Counted from the stretch's first letter, positions 45,181-58,058 are shown. The stretch is 64,000 nt of DNA from Hansfordia pulvinata (GCA_006538405.1 BJKQ01000007.1:2852001-2916000), one strand, 5' to 3'. Translations and numbers: made by a program. Notes: generated by a model from the sequence alone, not told the origin.

Positions 45181-47304
45181 AGGGTCAGAGTGCCCGCCTC
45201 CATCTCATCAGACACAAACGCAAGCGCGCACATGACTTTTTGTGCTGCGCCAAGATTCTTACTTTACGTTTTCCTTTGCCAACGAGGGGCGGCTAGCTCC
45301 ACGGAAGTGGTTATGAACTGGACGAGATAGACAGGATCGGTATGAACGAGTGCGGCCGCAGTGGCCTTGTACCATAGAAACCAACTCTCACACGACGATC
45401 CGGACGATTTACGACGAACCTTTTTCCTTACACCCAGTCTTAGCAGGGTACGCAGAATGTAATGTTAGCAATGCGAAGAGCTTTGAGAATGCCAGATCAG
45501 AGGCCAAGTGACAGACGAGTAGAAGGAAACAATAGTGCCCCCTCAGTCGCCAATTCTCCGAGATGGGTAGTTGACCCCGCCACCCCCTACCACAGGCTGT
45601 ACCCTAGATGCCTGTGACGATCACCGTCTTGCAGAGGACCCCTGGCTTGCCATCCTCGAAAACCTCGCAACCAGCCACTAGCTTGGGTTTAGTATTTGAC
45701 GCGGCTGGCAGATATCCTCCGGCGAATGCCATTTCTCTCTGCAAGAACGAACGGAGGGACCACAAAGGAGCCCCTGCGTCTTCGAGAAGCCTTTCCCGGA
45801 GGTTCGCCAGCTTTGCCAGCGCATAGTTCCAGAGCCGGCTGGCGCGGCCCCGCTGACCTCGTGGGCGCTTCAGGGATGGAGCCGTGGGAAACTTGCCGTT
45901 GTTTCTATCCACGCGCACGGTTCGCTTTCCTGTTTCTGGGATGCCCCTGGATACCAATGTGCAGGCAGACTCGCACTCTGTGACTAGTCATGCGAGTTCT
46001 CTGCAGACGTCGCCGACGCTGGTCGTGATGACCAGTCGAGCTAAGTGTGGACCACAACCCACGGCACACCCTCACGTGCGTTCTCCCGTCGTGAGAGGAC
46101 TCCGCACAGCTTGCAGTAGTATGGGCTGAGTGGCGTGGGCAGGCACACAGGGCAACCCGCCAGGTGAATGAGTGGCCGACAAGGTCAACTGCATCGCCCT
46201 CTTCCGGCACTTGCCATGTTTCCTGCATTTTCCACTGCCGTGATAAGGGCGGCAACCGGCTGTCGCCTGAAATATCGGCAAACATCCTCGTCGCCAGCTC
46301 AAAACTCTCAATACGTATTGATGATCAGTACAGTCGATCTGCCTGGCATCTAAAACGCGTTCCTTTGCACGATCGAGCAATGTCTCGAGCATGGCTACCT
46401 TCACAGGAGGTAAGGAGCGCGGTGGCTGCGTAGGTCTTAGATTGGCGACTCCGGCCGATGGGATGTTTGGGCGGTGGCAGAATGTGGGAGGTGGCAATCG
46501 CCTTGCAAGCATAGTTCTCCGCCGAGCATCTAGGAGTCAAGTTCTCTGCGATTGATTGATGCTGTATATAAGGGATACAGCGAACGCCTGGGCCGGCCGA
46601 CATTGCATCAATGCGGAATGGAATTACATGTAGGACCTCTCGGTTTCATAGCGGAGGCGGGCGCCCTTTGTTCACAGGCAGACTCGACGCATTGGATATG
46701 TGTGTCTGCTACTTTAGATGCATGGATCAATGCAAATAAAGAAGCCGACTTATTACATATCAGTCACTGCCGCGACTCACCACATACAATTACCGCCATC
46801 GCCGCTGCTGCATTCGGTGCGCCACATTCCAGCCTCATTTCTCCAAATTCCGTCTCCTCGGCTTGCACCCTCACTCTCCGCCTCTCCCCTCTCCCCTCCC
46901 TGCAATGCTTTTCAAACCCCCGACACCACCGATATCCTTCCAGAGAGCGCGCCAAGATCTGGGGTAGCGCAGCGTGACCAACATCCCCCCACCGCCCTAT
47001 CCTCAATCCTCCCGTGGCACGGCGCCAACCACCAATCACAACATCTCGACAACCGTATCTGGCCGTGCTATCCTGCTGGCGTTTGCCAGCGTTATGTCAG
47101 TCGGCTGGCTTTACACCTGCCGAATTCGAGATTCCAGCTTCCCAGATGCTACGTGACATGGGGTTGAGTCTCGCAGCGTGCCCGTCCACCAGCCTTACCC
47201 TGCCATTCCCCCCAACGCCCAGACGATACAATACACTTAAGAAGCCCTCGCGACCATGGGCGGCTCAGGCGCTGGCAGCTTGATCGCTCGCGACAACAGA
47301 CACC
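45181..47304. other. 2.1-kb intergenic region with permease leader
   Basis: Includes a TATATAAG at 46565-46572 on the plus strand and a strongly pyrimidine-rich stretch from about 46.8 kb to the permease ATG, likely its promoter and leader. A minus-strand open frame at 45604-45957 lacks an ATG at its 5' end and is unidentified. Confidence 0.45.
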
Positions 47305-49013
47305 ATGGCTGACATCCAGGCCGCTGCCATGCCGCGCCCTGTCGACCCCGACGCCCCAGCCCCTCCAGACGACCTCGCCGGAGATCTGAAACCGCCCCGC
47401 GAAACCAACCATCTTGGCAATCTCGACCGCAAGCTCAAATCCCGCCATGTTCAGTTTCTCGCCCTGTCTGGCGCCATCGGCACTGGCCTCTTCGTGGGGA
47501 GCGGCCAGATGCTGTCCCTGGCCGGCCCTCTGTCGACGGTCTTGGCGTACCTCATCACCGGCTTCAATCTCTACTGCGTTATCAATAGCCTCGGCGAGAT
47601 GGCCGCCTATCTGCCGCTCCCTGGCGCCATTCCTGTCTACGCCACCCGCTACGCCGATGAGGCGTTGGGTTTCACCCTGGGATGTGAGTTTGGACCTGAT
47701 GGACGTGGCACGCAGAGCTGACCAGCTTACTGTCCGTAGGGAACTATTGGTACCAGCTAGCCATCGGCGTCCCCATCGAAGTCACCATCGCCGTGGTCAT
47801 TGTTGACTATTGGCCGAACCAAGTGCCTAAAGCTGCCCTCATCTCGCTATTTTTCGTTGCCATGGTCCTCGTCAATTGCTTGCCGGTGGCAGTCTATGGC
47901 GAGGCCGAATTCGTCTTTGGCGCAATCAAGCTCACCACAATCGTCGGGCTGATTCTCCTCATGCTCATCATCACCTGCGGAGGCTCTCCCACTGGCGATG
48001 TGATTGGCTTTCGCTACTGGACGCACCCTGGCCCCATGAACGAATACCTGCAGCCCGGGCCAACCGGCCGCTTCTTGGCCTTTTGGAAAGTCTTTACGCA
48101 GGCAACGTTCGCCTACGGCGGCAGCGAGATGGTCGTCATAGCGGCCGGGGAGACGATGAATCCCCGCCGTAACATCCCTAAAGCTGTCCGCCGCGTCTTT
48201 TGGCGGATCCTGCTCTTCTACGTCTTGGGCATCTTTCTTGTGACCATGTGCGTCTCCTCCGAGGACCCAGGCTTGCTCAATGCCATCGACCAGTCAGCGC
48301 CGGGCGCAGCAGCGTCGCCCTTTGTCATCGCCATTCAGAATGGTGGCATCAATGTGCTCCCATCGATCATCAATGCCGTTGTTTTGACTTCGGCCTGGTC
48401 GGCAGGCAACTCGTTCTTCTATGCCTCCACCCGAGTGCTGTATTCGGCGGCACTGGATGGGAAAGCACCCCGGATTCTTACCTACGAAAAATTCGGGGTA
48501 CCATTTGGGTGCGTAGCAGCGACGTCTGCGCTCGGGTGCCTGAGCTATCTCAACGTCAACAACCGCGGCGAGGAGGTCTTTTTCTGGTTCTCGAACCTGT
48601 CGGCGGTATCAACACTGATAGTTTGGGCCTCAACCTGCGCCGTCTATCTTCGCTTCTATTGCGGTCTCAGGTACAACGCCATCTCCAGAGACAGCCTGCC
48701 TTACAAGTCACCCCTCCAACCGTACCTCGCATGCTTCTCCATCTGCTTTTGTCTGCTTGTTGCCCTTACCAACGGATTTGACGCTTTCTTCCCGGGAAAG
48801 TTCACAGCCAAGACGTTCTTGCCGCCGTACATTGACATCCCCATCTTCGCGACGCTATTCATAGGGTACAAAGTCATTCGCGGAACGAAATTCGTGAAAG
48901 CGTCCGAGATGGACCTGTGGAGCGGCAAAAGCGAAATCGATGACCTTGAGGGCACTTGGCCCGAGGTGGTTCCACGCAACATTGCGGAGCGCATTTGGTA
49001 CTGGATAGCATAG
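47305..49013 (+). CDS. Amino-acid permease (YAT/AAT family)
   Basis: Twelve-helix proton-coupled amino-acid transporter of the APC superfamily, plasma membrane. Exons 47305-47683 and 47740-49013 with a 56-nt intron (GTGAGT donor) give 550 residues. The N-terminal tail ends NLDRKLKSRHVQFLALSGAI and runs into the signature GTGLFVGSG of helix 1. NSLGEMAAYLPLPGAIP and the helix-6 region TFAYGGSEMVVIAAGE are intact, as is SAGNSFFYASTRVLYSAALD. The C-terminal tail is acidic (SEIDDLEGTWPEV) and ends ERIWYWIA. Substrate range cannot be assigned. The long C/T-rich leader suggests a regulated, well-expressed gene. It converges on the FAS1 gene with only 181 bases between stops. Confidence 0.93.
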
Positions 49014-49194
49014 GCGTATTCGTAGACTATAAGATTATGCAGAATCAATATTTCCATCATCGTATTTCGATATTGCGGATTCGCCCGATCACTACTATTC
49101 AGCTACTCGTCGACTCGCAATGCGCGAAAACAGTTGCCTCTTCAGTCATCGTTTTCTTTCCCCCCAAAGACTCTCGAAATGTTTCCCCAGCTGG

Positions 49195-50550
49195 CTACAG
49201 ATTTACGAGCAGTGCGGCGCCTCCGAAGAGGGCCGCAGCGCCAGCCACGCCGGTCTTCAAGGGAAGCGCTGCCAGACCCTCTGAGCTGGACGCGGAAGTT
49301 TCGGTCGCCCCGCCACCGGACGTCGCTGCTGGGTAGGTGGTCGTCGGGGTCGCAACACCGCTCGTGAACGGGATACCGTCCGTACCTGTGGACGCCCCGG
49401 GGAACCCGGGCGATGCCGTTGTGGCCGTGGCGTTTGGTGTTGCGGAGGTGTTGTCCGGATTCAGGACCCTGGAAGTGGGTGTCAACTCACCATTTCTTGC
49501 TATGGTCCAGAGGGGCGAGGGGCGGAACTTACTGGTCCACAACGTGGATGACGCCGTTTTCGACGAGGATGTCAGGCACGGTGATCTTGGCGGCATTCGC
49601 GAAGAGGGTGCCGTTGATGTTGGTGATGCGGATGTCCCGGCCGTCGGCAGCCGTGAGGTTGGTGCCGTTGCTCAGCATGTCGCTGTAAGCGACGGTGTCG
49701 TTGACGACGTGGTAGCTGATGATGTTGCCCAGCTGCATGGCCGTCAGGTTGCCGACGGCGCTGCCGATCGCGTCGAAGGCCGGGTTGTTGGGGGCGAAGA
49801 TGGTCACGTTGCTCATGCCCTCGAGGGCCTGGGACAGGTTGGCGCTGCGGATGGCGCCGGCTGCGGCCGTCAGGTTGGCGTTGGAGAGTGTCGCCGTGTC
49901 ATTGCCCGGGATGGACAGGAGTCCGTTGATAATGTGTATGGTGCCACCGGTGAAGTTCATATCCTGGGAAAGTCATCAGTCACAGGTCCACAGGTAGCCA
50001 GATCCCGCGGGGTTCGAAGAGCTCACGGGCATGACGACTGATGCGTTTTGCTTGAGAGCGCTGAAGAAAGTCACGTTGTTGTTGTAAAGCCTCGCTTCGA
50101 CACGCTGGCCACCGGTGACATTCGTGTATGCCGTGTCATTGAGAGCGGTGGGAATGAAGGCCGAGGTGTTGGTGATGTTGCTTGCGTAGTAGGTGCCGTT
50201 GAGAACGTGGTACATCAGCAAGGCCGAGACGGCGCTCGAGTTCATGAAGGTCGAGCTGAGGCTCGAGTCGCCCATGGCCATGCTCAGGGCATCGTTGTCC
50301 GGGGCGAGGATCGTCACGTTGCGGAGACTGTTGAGGGTGCTGAGAAGACCCGGGTCTCGCGAGAGCAGGCCTGCGGCGGAAGCGTTAGAGTTGAGACGCC
50401 CAATGCGGCCGGATTCGCCATGCGGGAGCCCTTACTGCTGAGGGACGACAAGCTCGAATTCTGCGAGCCCAGAGCCTCTGTCAGATTCATCGACTGCGCA
50501 GCAGCCGCGTCTGCGGCGAGAAATGTAAGTAGGGTCTGCTCCAGCTTCAT
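49195..50550 (-). CDS. GPI-type cell-surface protein with two fasciclin (FAS1) domains
   Basis: Exons 50550-50436, 50370-50027, 49963-49533 and 49468-49195 (introns 65, 63 and 64 nt) give 387 residues. A signal peptide (MKLEQTLLTFLAADAAAA) is followed by FAS1 domain 1, with NVTILAPDNDALS and the H-box-like MYHVLNGTYYA, and domain 2, with NVTIFAPNNPAFD and SYHVVNDTVAYS and ending VIHVVDQVLNP. Many NxS/T sequons indicate N-glycosylation. The Ser/Thr-rich linker ends in a hydrophobic tail (GVAGAAALFGGAALLVNL) after small residues, a good GPI-attachment signal. FAS1 proteins mediate adhesion and wall interactions. Its role in this fungus is not known. Confidence 0.92.
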
Positions 50551-53322
50551 ATTGAGAATATCTTCTGGTTCTGGATTATAGAGAGATGAAGGCAAGAGCC
50601 ATACAGCACAGCACCACTTGGGAACCACGCGGGATGTTGAGATGCTTTAAAGCCAGACGCCATTGGGGGCTGTACACCGGCGAGCACGTCGACATGGTGT
50701 CCAAGGACCGCCGAACCTTGAAACTCGCGGTGTCTGCGGAAAGGTAGATGAAGTCATCATTTCAGTCCAACTGCTGATCTGCCGTGGCCGCCAGCGAGTT
50801 GCAGCCGGGCATCTCATGGCCAGCAACCGGAACCATGCCGGTTCAGGACAGTCCACACCCGCTTGTCGCGATATGCTTTCTCTAGCGCCGACGCCGACGA
50901 CGCCGACCAGCCTGCTAAGCGCATGCCGACAGATCCGGCCCCAGGCTTCCCCAGGTCACGATGAGGCGAGTGGCTGGCTTGGACACCGGCTTGGTGGTTC
51001 ATGACGCGGTGCTAGTGCATGCTGGCCTACATGGAAAGCACCAGTGGCTTCGGAATCGCTTCAGTCTGCTTCAGTCTTGGGCCGTGCCACGCTCGTAGGG
51101 TCATGTCGTCACCTGGATCGAGTAGCCGGTGGCTGTGAGGCTGACTATTGGGGTATTGGCGGAATCGTTTGACGGCGGTCTCGCGCCTCTGCCAGAAGCG
51201 TCCTCAAGCGACGCTGGGGGGAATGTTGGAGGCCAGGCACGAATAAGTAAGGTGCACCTAAGTCTTATTGCAAACGTGGGCAGATGACGCCACTCTTTTA
51301 CCATGGACAGAGAAGCTACAGGTGCATTATATTGTCTGAATAATCCCACGCTCTGGGTCATGGCGTGCATCGTCATGCACTGGGTTGAACTCACGCCCGA
51401 AAGGTCTTCATGTTCATATGTACCAGCCGGTCTGGATGTAATATCGACACCTGACCGTCGCTTTCGCAACGATTCACTGTTACACATTACATACAGCCAC
51501 TCTATCCTGAGGCCCGCCCTGATGAATTCTTGTCTGGTTCTCTACGTGGGGTGGCGCTAGAGCGACTGGCAGCCCAGTGGCTTGAGAGCTGCTGAGCGCT
51601 CCATGCCTACTACTCGTGGGAAGGTGCGACCGTGAAGAGGGGTATTCTATTAGGCAGAAATGGCCAACTGGGGGCCGATCGGGAAACTCTCCCTTCTACA
51701 CATCATTAGCTACCTACCAATGCAGCTATTCCCATTGCTCCCTTTTCACTCGTACCTACCTACATGTTCGACTGCCCATATCAAATTCGCGCAGCCGGCG
51801 GCCCCGGCGGCCGCCTAGCAGATGAGCTAGCAGGGCCGAAAGATGTGGGTGTCGGGGTGTGCACCAGGGCACGCGGGGCTGACCCCTGCGAGGGTAGACC
51901 CTGCCTGTGCTGGGTGGACGATCAAGCGATTAGGCCAGAGTATAATATAGATAGATGGACAGCGGAATTTTGGCATAGAGCTTGATGTCCGTGAGCCTGG
52001 CGCCTTTGAGACCCTAGACGCTTTGGAGACGATTATACACATGAGTGATTTGTTATCCGCATGGGGATTAGAACGTACACCGCACCGCCGGCTTCGATCT
52101 ATTCGCATGGGGAAACGCAGGCGCATACAGGATAGGTGGCTTCACAGGCCCTTGAAGTCCTCAACGCGTTTCACATACCGTCTGGCAGGAGGCGGCGGCG
52201 ACTACGTAATGGCTTGGTCTTTACGCCGCTGGCGAGTCCTGAGGAAGAGCTCGGTAAGGAGAAAAGCAAAAGTGCGGAGCACGCATTGTCCGCGCGTTGC
52301 TTTGCTGCCCGAGGTCGCGACCCCGCCGCGCAGCATACCAGCACGCCGTGTGATGCCACGAGCCGCCGGGCCACTGCTCCCCATCACGTCGCACGACATT
52401 GGGAACGACTGCGTTGCGAGCCTCGACAGCTATCTACGAGCGGTGAGCCGTTTCTGTTGGAGCACGAGCACGAGCACGAGCACGAGCACCCGTACCTGGA
52501 GTAGGTAGTCGGCACAAAGACACAAAAGACGTTGACCTAAAAGTTAGTGGCGGCACGGGTATGCAACAGGGTGGCATCGGCCCCGCCACCCACAGCGAGA
52601 CCAGCACTATCTGCGGGGTGTGCCAAAGAGCCGTGCATGCTTGGCCCCCTTCCGAGATGACAGCGTTGGCCCAATGGCCTGCTCGGCACTCTGCACTCTG
52701 GGAGCACCCGCAGTCTGCAACCCCGTCGTGATGCCAGTGCCCGGCGTTACGAGTACTCGTACAGCCGGCCACGAGGCCACGAAGGTGTCCTGTCCCCTGG
52801 CTCGACTCGAGAGATCTCCAGTTGTAACAGGATCCAGGGGTCTCGGGGTGCCACCCACCCTCATCCGGGCCATGGCTGTCTGCGAGTGTGCGTGAGACGA
52901 GCACCCTGGCCGCCAAAGGGCCTGGGCACATGTGGGTAGGGTTCGTGCAGATACGGCATTATCGTCGCCTACTGTGCTCCAGTGTGATACACACCCAAGC
53001 GTCGCAGAGGTTAACCGGGTTTGTGACTAAAGCCGCAGTCTTCACTGGCTAATGCGGAAAGCACTCTGCGCGTGGCCCCGGCATGTGGGCTCACGAGCAG
53101 AACACACTGGCCTGCCTCCTACGCGTGGGTTGTGTCGTACGTGTATAAATAAAAGGTATTGTCGCGGTCCGGGCGCGAGTCCCCGATAGAGCTTCGTTGC
53201 GGTTTGCCCGAACTGGAGGAACAAAGACCCGGATCAACATTGAAGAGGAACAGGGACCCGTCCGACTGGGCCTACTCACTCAAAAAACATCACCAACTCG
53301 CTCGGTAGAGTGCTTTCCCGGC
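50551..53322. other. 2.8-kb divergent intergenic region (FAS1 / P450)
   Basis: No gene supported. Contains a (GAGCAC)n repeat, a perfect 14-base palindrome made of two overlapping TACGAGTA/TACTCGTA units (52748-52761) and a TATAAATAAA motif near 53143. Confidence 0.45.
52460..52489 (+). repeat. (GAGCAC)5 hexanucleotide repeat
   Basis: Five GAGCAC units in tandem in intergenic DNA. Confidence 0.85.
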
Positions 53323-55161
53323 ATGGCTGTCGCGACCTTGGCCGCGGCTGTGGCCGCTCTCGTGCGTACAAGTCCAGCATTGTCGTCTAAACTCCGGCTG
53401 ACGCGAAGTGACGACAGGCTATAGCGTACTATGTCGGCTGGATGATATACTGCTTCACATTGCATCCCCTCGCCAAGTACCCGGGGCCCAAGCTTGCGGC
53501 GTTCTCAGAGGTAAAGTCTGGGAAGCATCCAAGTCTACCGAGACGTTGAGCTGACGGGGTTTGAATGGCATAAGCTCTGGTACATCAAGACCTGGATCAG
53601 CGGTAGATGGCCACATATCATGAAGGCAACTCACGCCAAGTACGGTGTGTATTGACCCAAGCCCCCTAGATTGGGTGGTTCTCTCTCTCTCTCTCTCTCT
53701 CTCTAACGAGGCTTCTTCTGGCTTAGGCGACGTCGTCCGCATTGCACCAAACGAGTTGTCGTTTGCGACCGCGCAGTCGTACCGGGACATTTACGCAGCG
53801 CCGTCCAAGACGCGCCGTCTTTTCGTCAAGTCGGATCTCTTCTACAGCCTCAACAGCCCCGTGTCCAACATCGCATACGAGCAGGATCCCGCCAAGCACG
53901 CCCAACTCAGCAAGCTCTTCATGCCGGCCTTCCGCACGCAAGCCCTGCGAGACCAGGAGCACGTCGTGGTGGAGAACACGGACCTGCTGATGGAGTATCT
54001 GGCCAAGGCCGAGAATGCTGAGGGCGGGCCTCAGGCCGTGGACATGGCCGCGGTCTGGGAGTGGCTGACTTTTGACATTATGGGTGAGTCCCCTCAGCAG
54101 GCGGATGTGTGAAAGAGAAGGTGTAAAAGAAGACATGGCCGTTTCTTATTCCTGGGTGTCCGTCCCCGACCTCGAAGCAGACAGATCATCAGCTAACGGG
54201 ATGTGATACTCCGGGTCCAGGCCAGCTCACCTTTGGGGAGTCCTTTGGAGCCGTCAAAGCAGGGAAGCACCACCTGTGGGTCTCGCGCATCCTGGAAACG
54301 CTGTACGCGACGAGCCTCTTCAACCTGGGGGAGCGGATGCCGGCGCTCAAGTACCTGCTGCGGGCGCTGCCCATGGTCATCCCCAGCGCCAAGCGGCAGA
54401 TGGAGAACGCGGCCCGCCACGCGGCCGACACGTCCGAGAAGACGCGCCGCCGGCTGGCCATGGGCGACGAGGTGCAGACGGAGGACCTGCTTGCCCACAT
54501 TGTGCGCGAGGGCAGCCTGAGCCTGGACGAGATCACCTCCAACGCCGGCATCTTCCTCATCGCGGGCGCCGAGACCAGCGCCACCGCCCTGGCCGCGGCC
54601 GTGTGGTACCTGGCGACGTACCCCGAGTGCGCGGCCCGCCTGGCGCACGAGGTCCGGTCGGCGTTTGCCCGGTCCGCCGACATCACCGGCGACACGGCGG
54701 CCCAGCTGCCCTACCTCAACGCCGTGCTCGAGGAGTCGATGCGCCTGGTGCCGCCCGCGCCCGTCGGCGGGCCCCGCATCTCCCCCGGCGACACGGTCGA
54801 CGGCAGGTACATCCCCGCCGGCGTGTACGTGGCCACGGACGTGTGGACGGTCCACCACGACGAGCGGACCGCCGCGGACCCCGAGGTCTTCCGCCCGGAG
54901 CGCTGGCTGGCCGAGGGCAGGCAGGGCAACGCCGCCAGGCCCTTCACCCTCACCTTCAGCATGGGGCCCCGGGCCTGCCTGGGCATCAACCTCGCCTACC
55001 TCGAGCTCCGCCTCGCCCTGGCCAAGACGGCCTACCTGTTCGACTGGAAGTTGGCGCCCGACGCGCCCAAGGACTGGGTCGCGAGCTGCAGGCATCTGCA
55101 GCTGTGGAAGAAGGCCAGGCTGCCCGTGCATTTCCACCAGGTCCGGGAGCGGACTGCGTGA
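53323..55161 (+). CDS. Cytochrome P450 monooxygenase (CYP65-like)
   Basis: Heme-thiolate monooxygenase of the fungal group that includes isotrichodermin C-15 hydroxylase-like enzymes; ER membrane. Five exons: 53323-53365, 53425-53510, 53575-53644, 53727-54083, 54221-55161, 498 residues. Exon 1 encodes only 14 codons; I use the GTACAA donor at 53366 because it restores phase to YYVGWMIYC, completing the N-terminal membrane anchor. Then come the proline hinge KYPGPKLAAFSE, helix C region, I-helix AGAETSAT, ExxR (EESMR), PERW and the heme loop FSMGPRACLG with Cys438. All catalytic elements are intact. It stands alone, without other secondary-metabolism genes, so the substrate is unknown. A (CT)n microsatellite lies in intron 3. 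Confidence 0.9.
53681..53704 (+). repeat. (CT)12 microsatellite in P450 intron 3
   Basis: Perfect CT dinucleotides about 20 bases before the intron-3 acceptor (AG at 53725-53726), acting as or extending the polypyrimidine tract. Confidence 0.85.
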
Positions 55162-55995
55162 TGGACGCGTCCTCTTTGCTGCGAGAATGTCTGCCTGTTA
55201 CTCAAGTAGTGAAGAGTGTAAAAGGGTGGGGGGTTAGTTGAGTCTTCACCAACAAGAGTTCGGGATTATCAGTCGCTGCTTACAAGAAGGGCACGGAACA
55301 GCCACTTACATGTGCACCTATTGGATAGTTCTCACAAACACTTTCGCGTTGCCCTTCATCTCTCAATGCTACCCAAGTCAAGCTCTATTTTCCGTATCCG
55401 AATACCACTCCCCGCGGGCATAGCCTGAATGGCTCTCGGCTTCTCGCTGTCGGCGAAGACGGCGCCGATCGGTCAGGGGAGCTTTCATTTCCCCAAATCA
55501 GTGCTAGAATGGCTTCATGTCCGACAGCTTTGACTAGCAGCTTATTTTCGAGCCGGCGTGCAAGGTTTCCTCAGAAAAGTCTGGGCGTGTTTGTGTACGT
55601 GAAAGCACATCCGTGTCGTGTTGGTGCGGGGTGCGTTACATGGGCAATCGGCTACAGCGGGAAGAGTTCCGGGAACTGGCGTTCAACGGGCTTTGCACCC
55701 GGCGGACTGGCGGCCAGAATGTCCCGTCCGCTCAATTTGAGATGCACCAATCTGTAGCAAGAGGAAGCCATAGTGTGAGGGGTAACTTGTATCTAGAGAG
55801 CGATGTACCGCCGACCACGGAGTGGCTGCTCCTACACTGGGATTCCCAGATCCCTTAACTTGCAGTCTTCAGCCGCCTTGAACGGCTCACTCGAGATAAC
55901 TTTACCTCATTAAGAGTCTCCCCATCTACCTGGATGCGAGCGGAACGGCCATCTCGTCGATCAAAACACTCTCTTGCCCCTCCTAGGCCGCAGAT
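55162..55995. other. Intergenic region between P450 and GH43
   Basis: 834 bases with no supported gene. Holds the P450 3' end and the GH43 promoter. Confidence 0.5.
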
Positions 55996-57638
55996 ATGCC
56001 CCTGATTCAAAACCCCATTCTGCCGGGATTTCACCCGGACCCATCCATCGTGTGTGTGCCCGACGAGCGGCACAGAGACGAGACTGCCGAGACCACGGCC
56101 AGCGAGCCTCGTGAGTGCACTTACTACATCGCAACATCGACGTTCGAGTGGTACCCAGGGGTTCAGATCCACTGGTCGCGCGACCTCGCGAACTGGGCGC
56201 CGACGAGCTCGCGCCCCTTGAACGCGGCGCAGCTGGACCTTCGCGGGGTCCCCGACTCGTGCGGGGTGTGGGCGCCGTGCCTGAGCTGGGACGGCGATCG
56301 CTTCTGGCTTGTGTACACGGTGGTCCGGCGCAAGGACGGCTCCTTCAAGGACACGCACAACTACATAGTCAGCGCGCCGACCATCGAGGGCCCCTGGACG
56401 GACCCGCTGTACGTCAACTCGTCGGGCTTCGACCCGTCTCTGTACCACGATGACGACGGCCGCAAGTGGTTCGTCAACATGATCCAGGACCACCGGGCAC
56501 GGCCGCGGCTCTTCGCCGGCATCCGGCTGCAGGAGTTCGACGCCGCTGCGGGCCGGCTGGTCGGCCCGTGGAAGACGATATTTCATGGCACAGAGCTCGA
56601 CCTTGTCGAAGGCCCGCACCTGTACAAGCGCAACGGATGGTATTATCTCCTGACAGCGGAGGGGGCACCGCGTACGACCACGCGTGCACCTTGGCGCGGT
56701 CCAGAGACATCTGGGGCCCTTACGAGCTTCACCCCCAGAAGCACATCTTGACGTCCAAGGACGCGCCGTCGGCAGCGCTGCAGCGGGCCGGGCACGGCGA
56801 CATTGTGAGCACGCCCGACGGAAGGACGTACCTTGTGCATCTGATGGGGCGGCCCATCACAGACAAGCGCCGCTGCATCTTGGGAAGGGAAACGTCCATC
56901 CAGGAGGCATATTGGCAGGACGATTGGCTCTACGTCAAAGACGGGCCAGTGCCGTCCGTGTCAGTCGACGTACCGGGCCTGAGGGACGACGGCCAGCACT
57001 GGGCAGAGCGAAAGTACTCCTTTGCCGGCCAGCTGCACCAGGATTTTCAATGGTTGCGGACGCCCGACACGAGCCGGATCTTTTCGCTGCGCGACGGCCG
57101 GCTACACCTATACGGGCGTGAAGCCATCGGGTCCTGGTTCGAGCAGGCCCTGGTGGCGCGGAGGCAGACCCATTTCTCCTACTACGCCGAGACCGAGGTC
57201 CATTTCGAGCCAACCGACGAGAGAGAGTTCGCCGGGCTTACCGCGTACTATTGTCGATACAACTTCTTCTACCTCACGGTGACAGCCGGCAGCGATGGAC
57301 AGCGCGAGCTCTTGCTGATGACCTCGGAGGTGTCTTGGCCGCAGGGTGACTTGCGCACGCCAATGGCACAACCTATCCAGATACCTAATGAGGGAAAAGT
57401 GAAGCTGGCGCTGGAGATCAAGGGCGCAGAGCTACAATTCTACTACAGCCTTGAAGGGGGTGACCTGTTGAGGATAGGGCCAGTATACGATGCGTCGATG
57501 CTGTCGGACGAGTGCGGTGAACATCAGGACCACGGGAGCTTCACAGGGGCGTTTGTAGGACTGGCCTGCTCCGACCTGAATGGGGGGGCAAAAGGCGCCA
57601 GCTTTGAGTATTTCACATACCGACCCATTGAGGGCTAA
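55996..57638 (+). CDS. Glycoside hydrolase family 43 (beta-xylosidase/arabinofuranosidase type), one-base frame break
   Basis: Five-bladed beta-propeller hydrolase of xylan or arabinan oligosaccharides. It begins MPLIQNPILPGFHPDPSIV, where Asp15 is the general base. Asp146 in SSGFDPSLYHDDDG is the pKa modulator and Glu205 in DLVEGPHLYKRNGWYYLL the general acid. A C-terminal beta-sandwich (GH43_C2-like) runs to the stop. There is no signal peptide, so it is probably an intracellular enzyme acting on imported oligomers. The frame breaks after LLTAEG at a G5 run (56661-56665); one extra G restores GGTAYDHACTLARS and a protein of about 547 residues, normal for the family. Without it, translation ends soon after, at about 56751. 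No introns. Confidence 0.9.
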
Positions 57639-58058
57639 GTAGGCGCGCGCAATAGCATAGGGAGTACGTATCGCGGCCTTCGCAGATAGCTGCGTGGCAC
57701 CGAAAGAAAGGCAAGGCGAGGATCGACACTGTTGTCACATGGACCATTTGAAGAGGAGAGGCGCTGGGAAGATGCGTGTTTCACCGTCGGACGAAGCGTG
57801 GTCAGAGCAAGGTCCTGTGCGAATCGCTCTGGGGTATATGGACAACTCTAAAGCAAGAATAGGGCATGAGACCGGGCGTGAAGCCGGCCAGATTCATCCT
57901 GACTGTCGCTGAGTCGCTGAGTCTCCTGAGTCTAAATGAGCAACACACAATAAAATTTGCAACGCTAAATCGATGGCCGCGGGCCTCCGCGAGCGCGAGG
58001 GTTGAGGCGCGCCCATTATCAGGGTGGAGCCGGTTTGATTCGTGTTTACCTGCAACTT
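57639..58058. other. Convergent intergenic region (GH43 / DCP1)
   Basis: 420 bases with no gene seen; contains both 3' ends. Confidence 0.5.

Noticed and set aside
45604..45957. 117-codon minus-strand open frame
   Set aside because: No ATG at its 5' end, no splice-site context I trust and no recognised motif.
2116..57638. Calling the frame-broken genes pseudogenes
   Set aside because: Each has a single missing base at a homopolymer and otherwise intact catalytic motifs, and several are core genes; a sequence error is the simpler reading.
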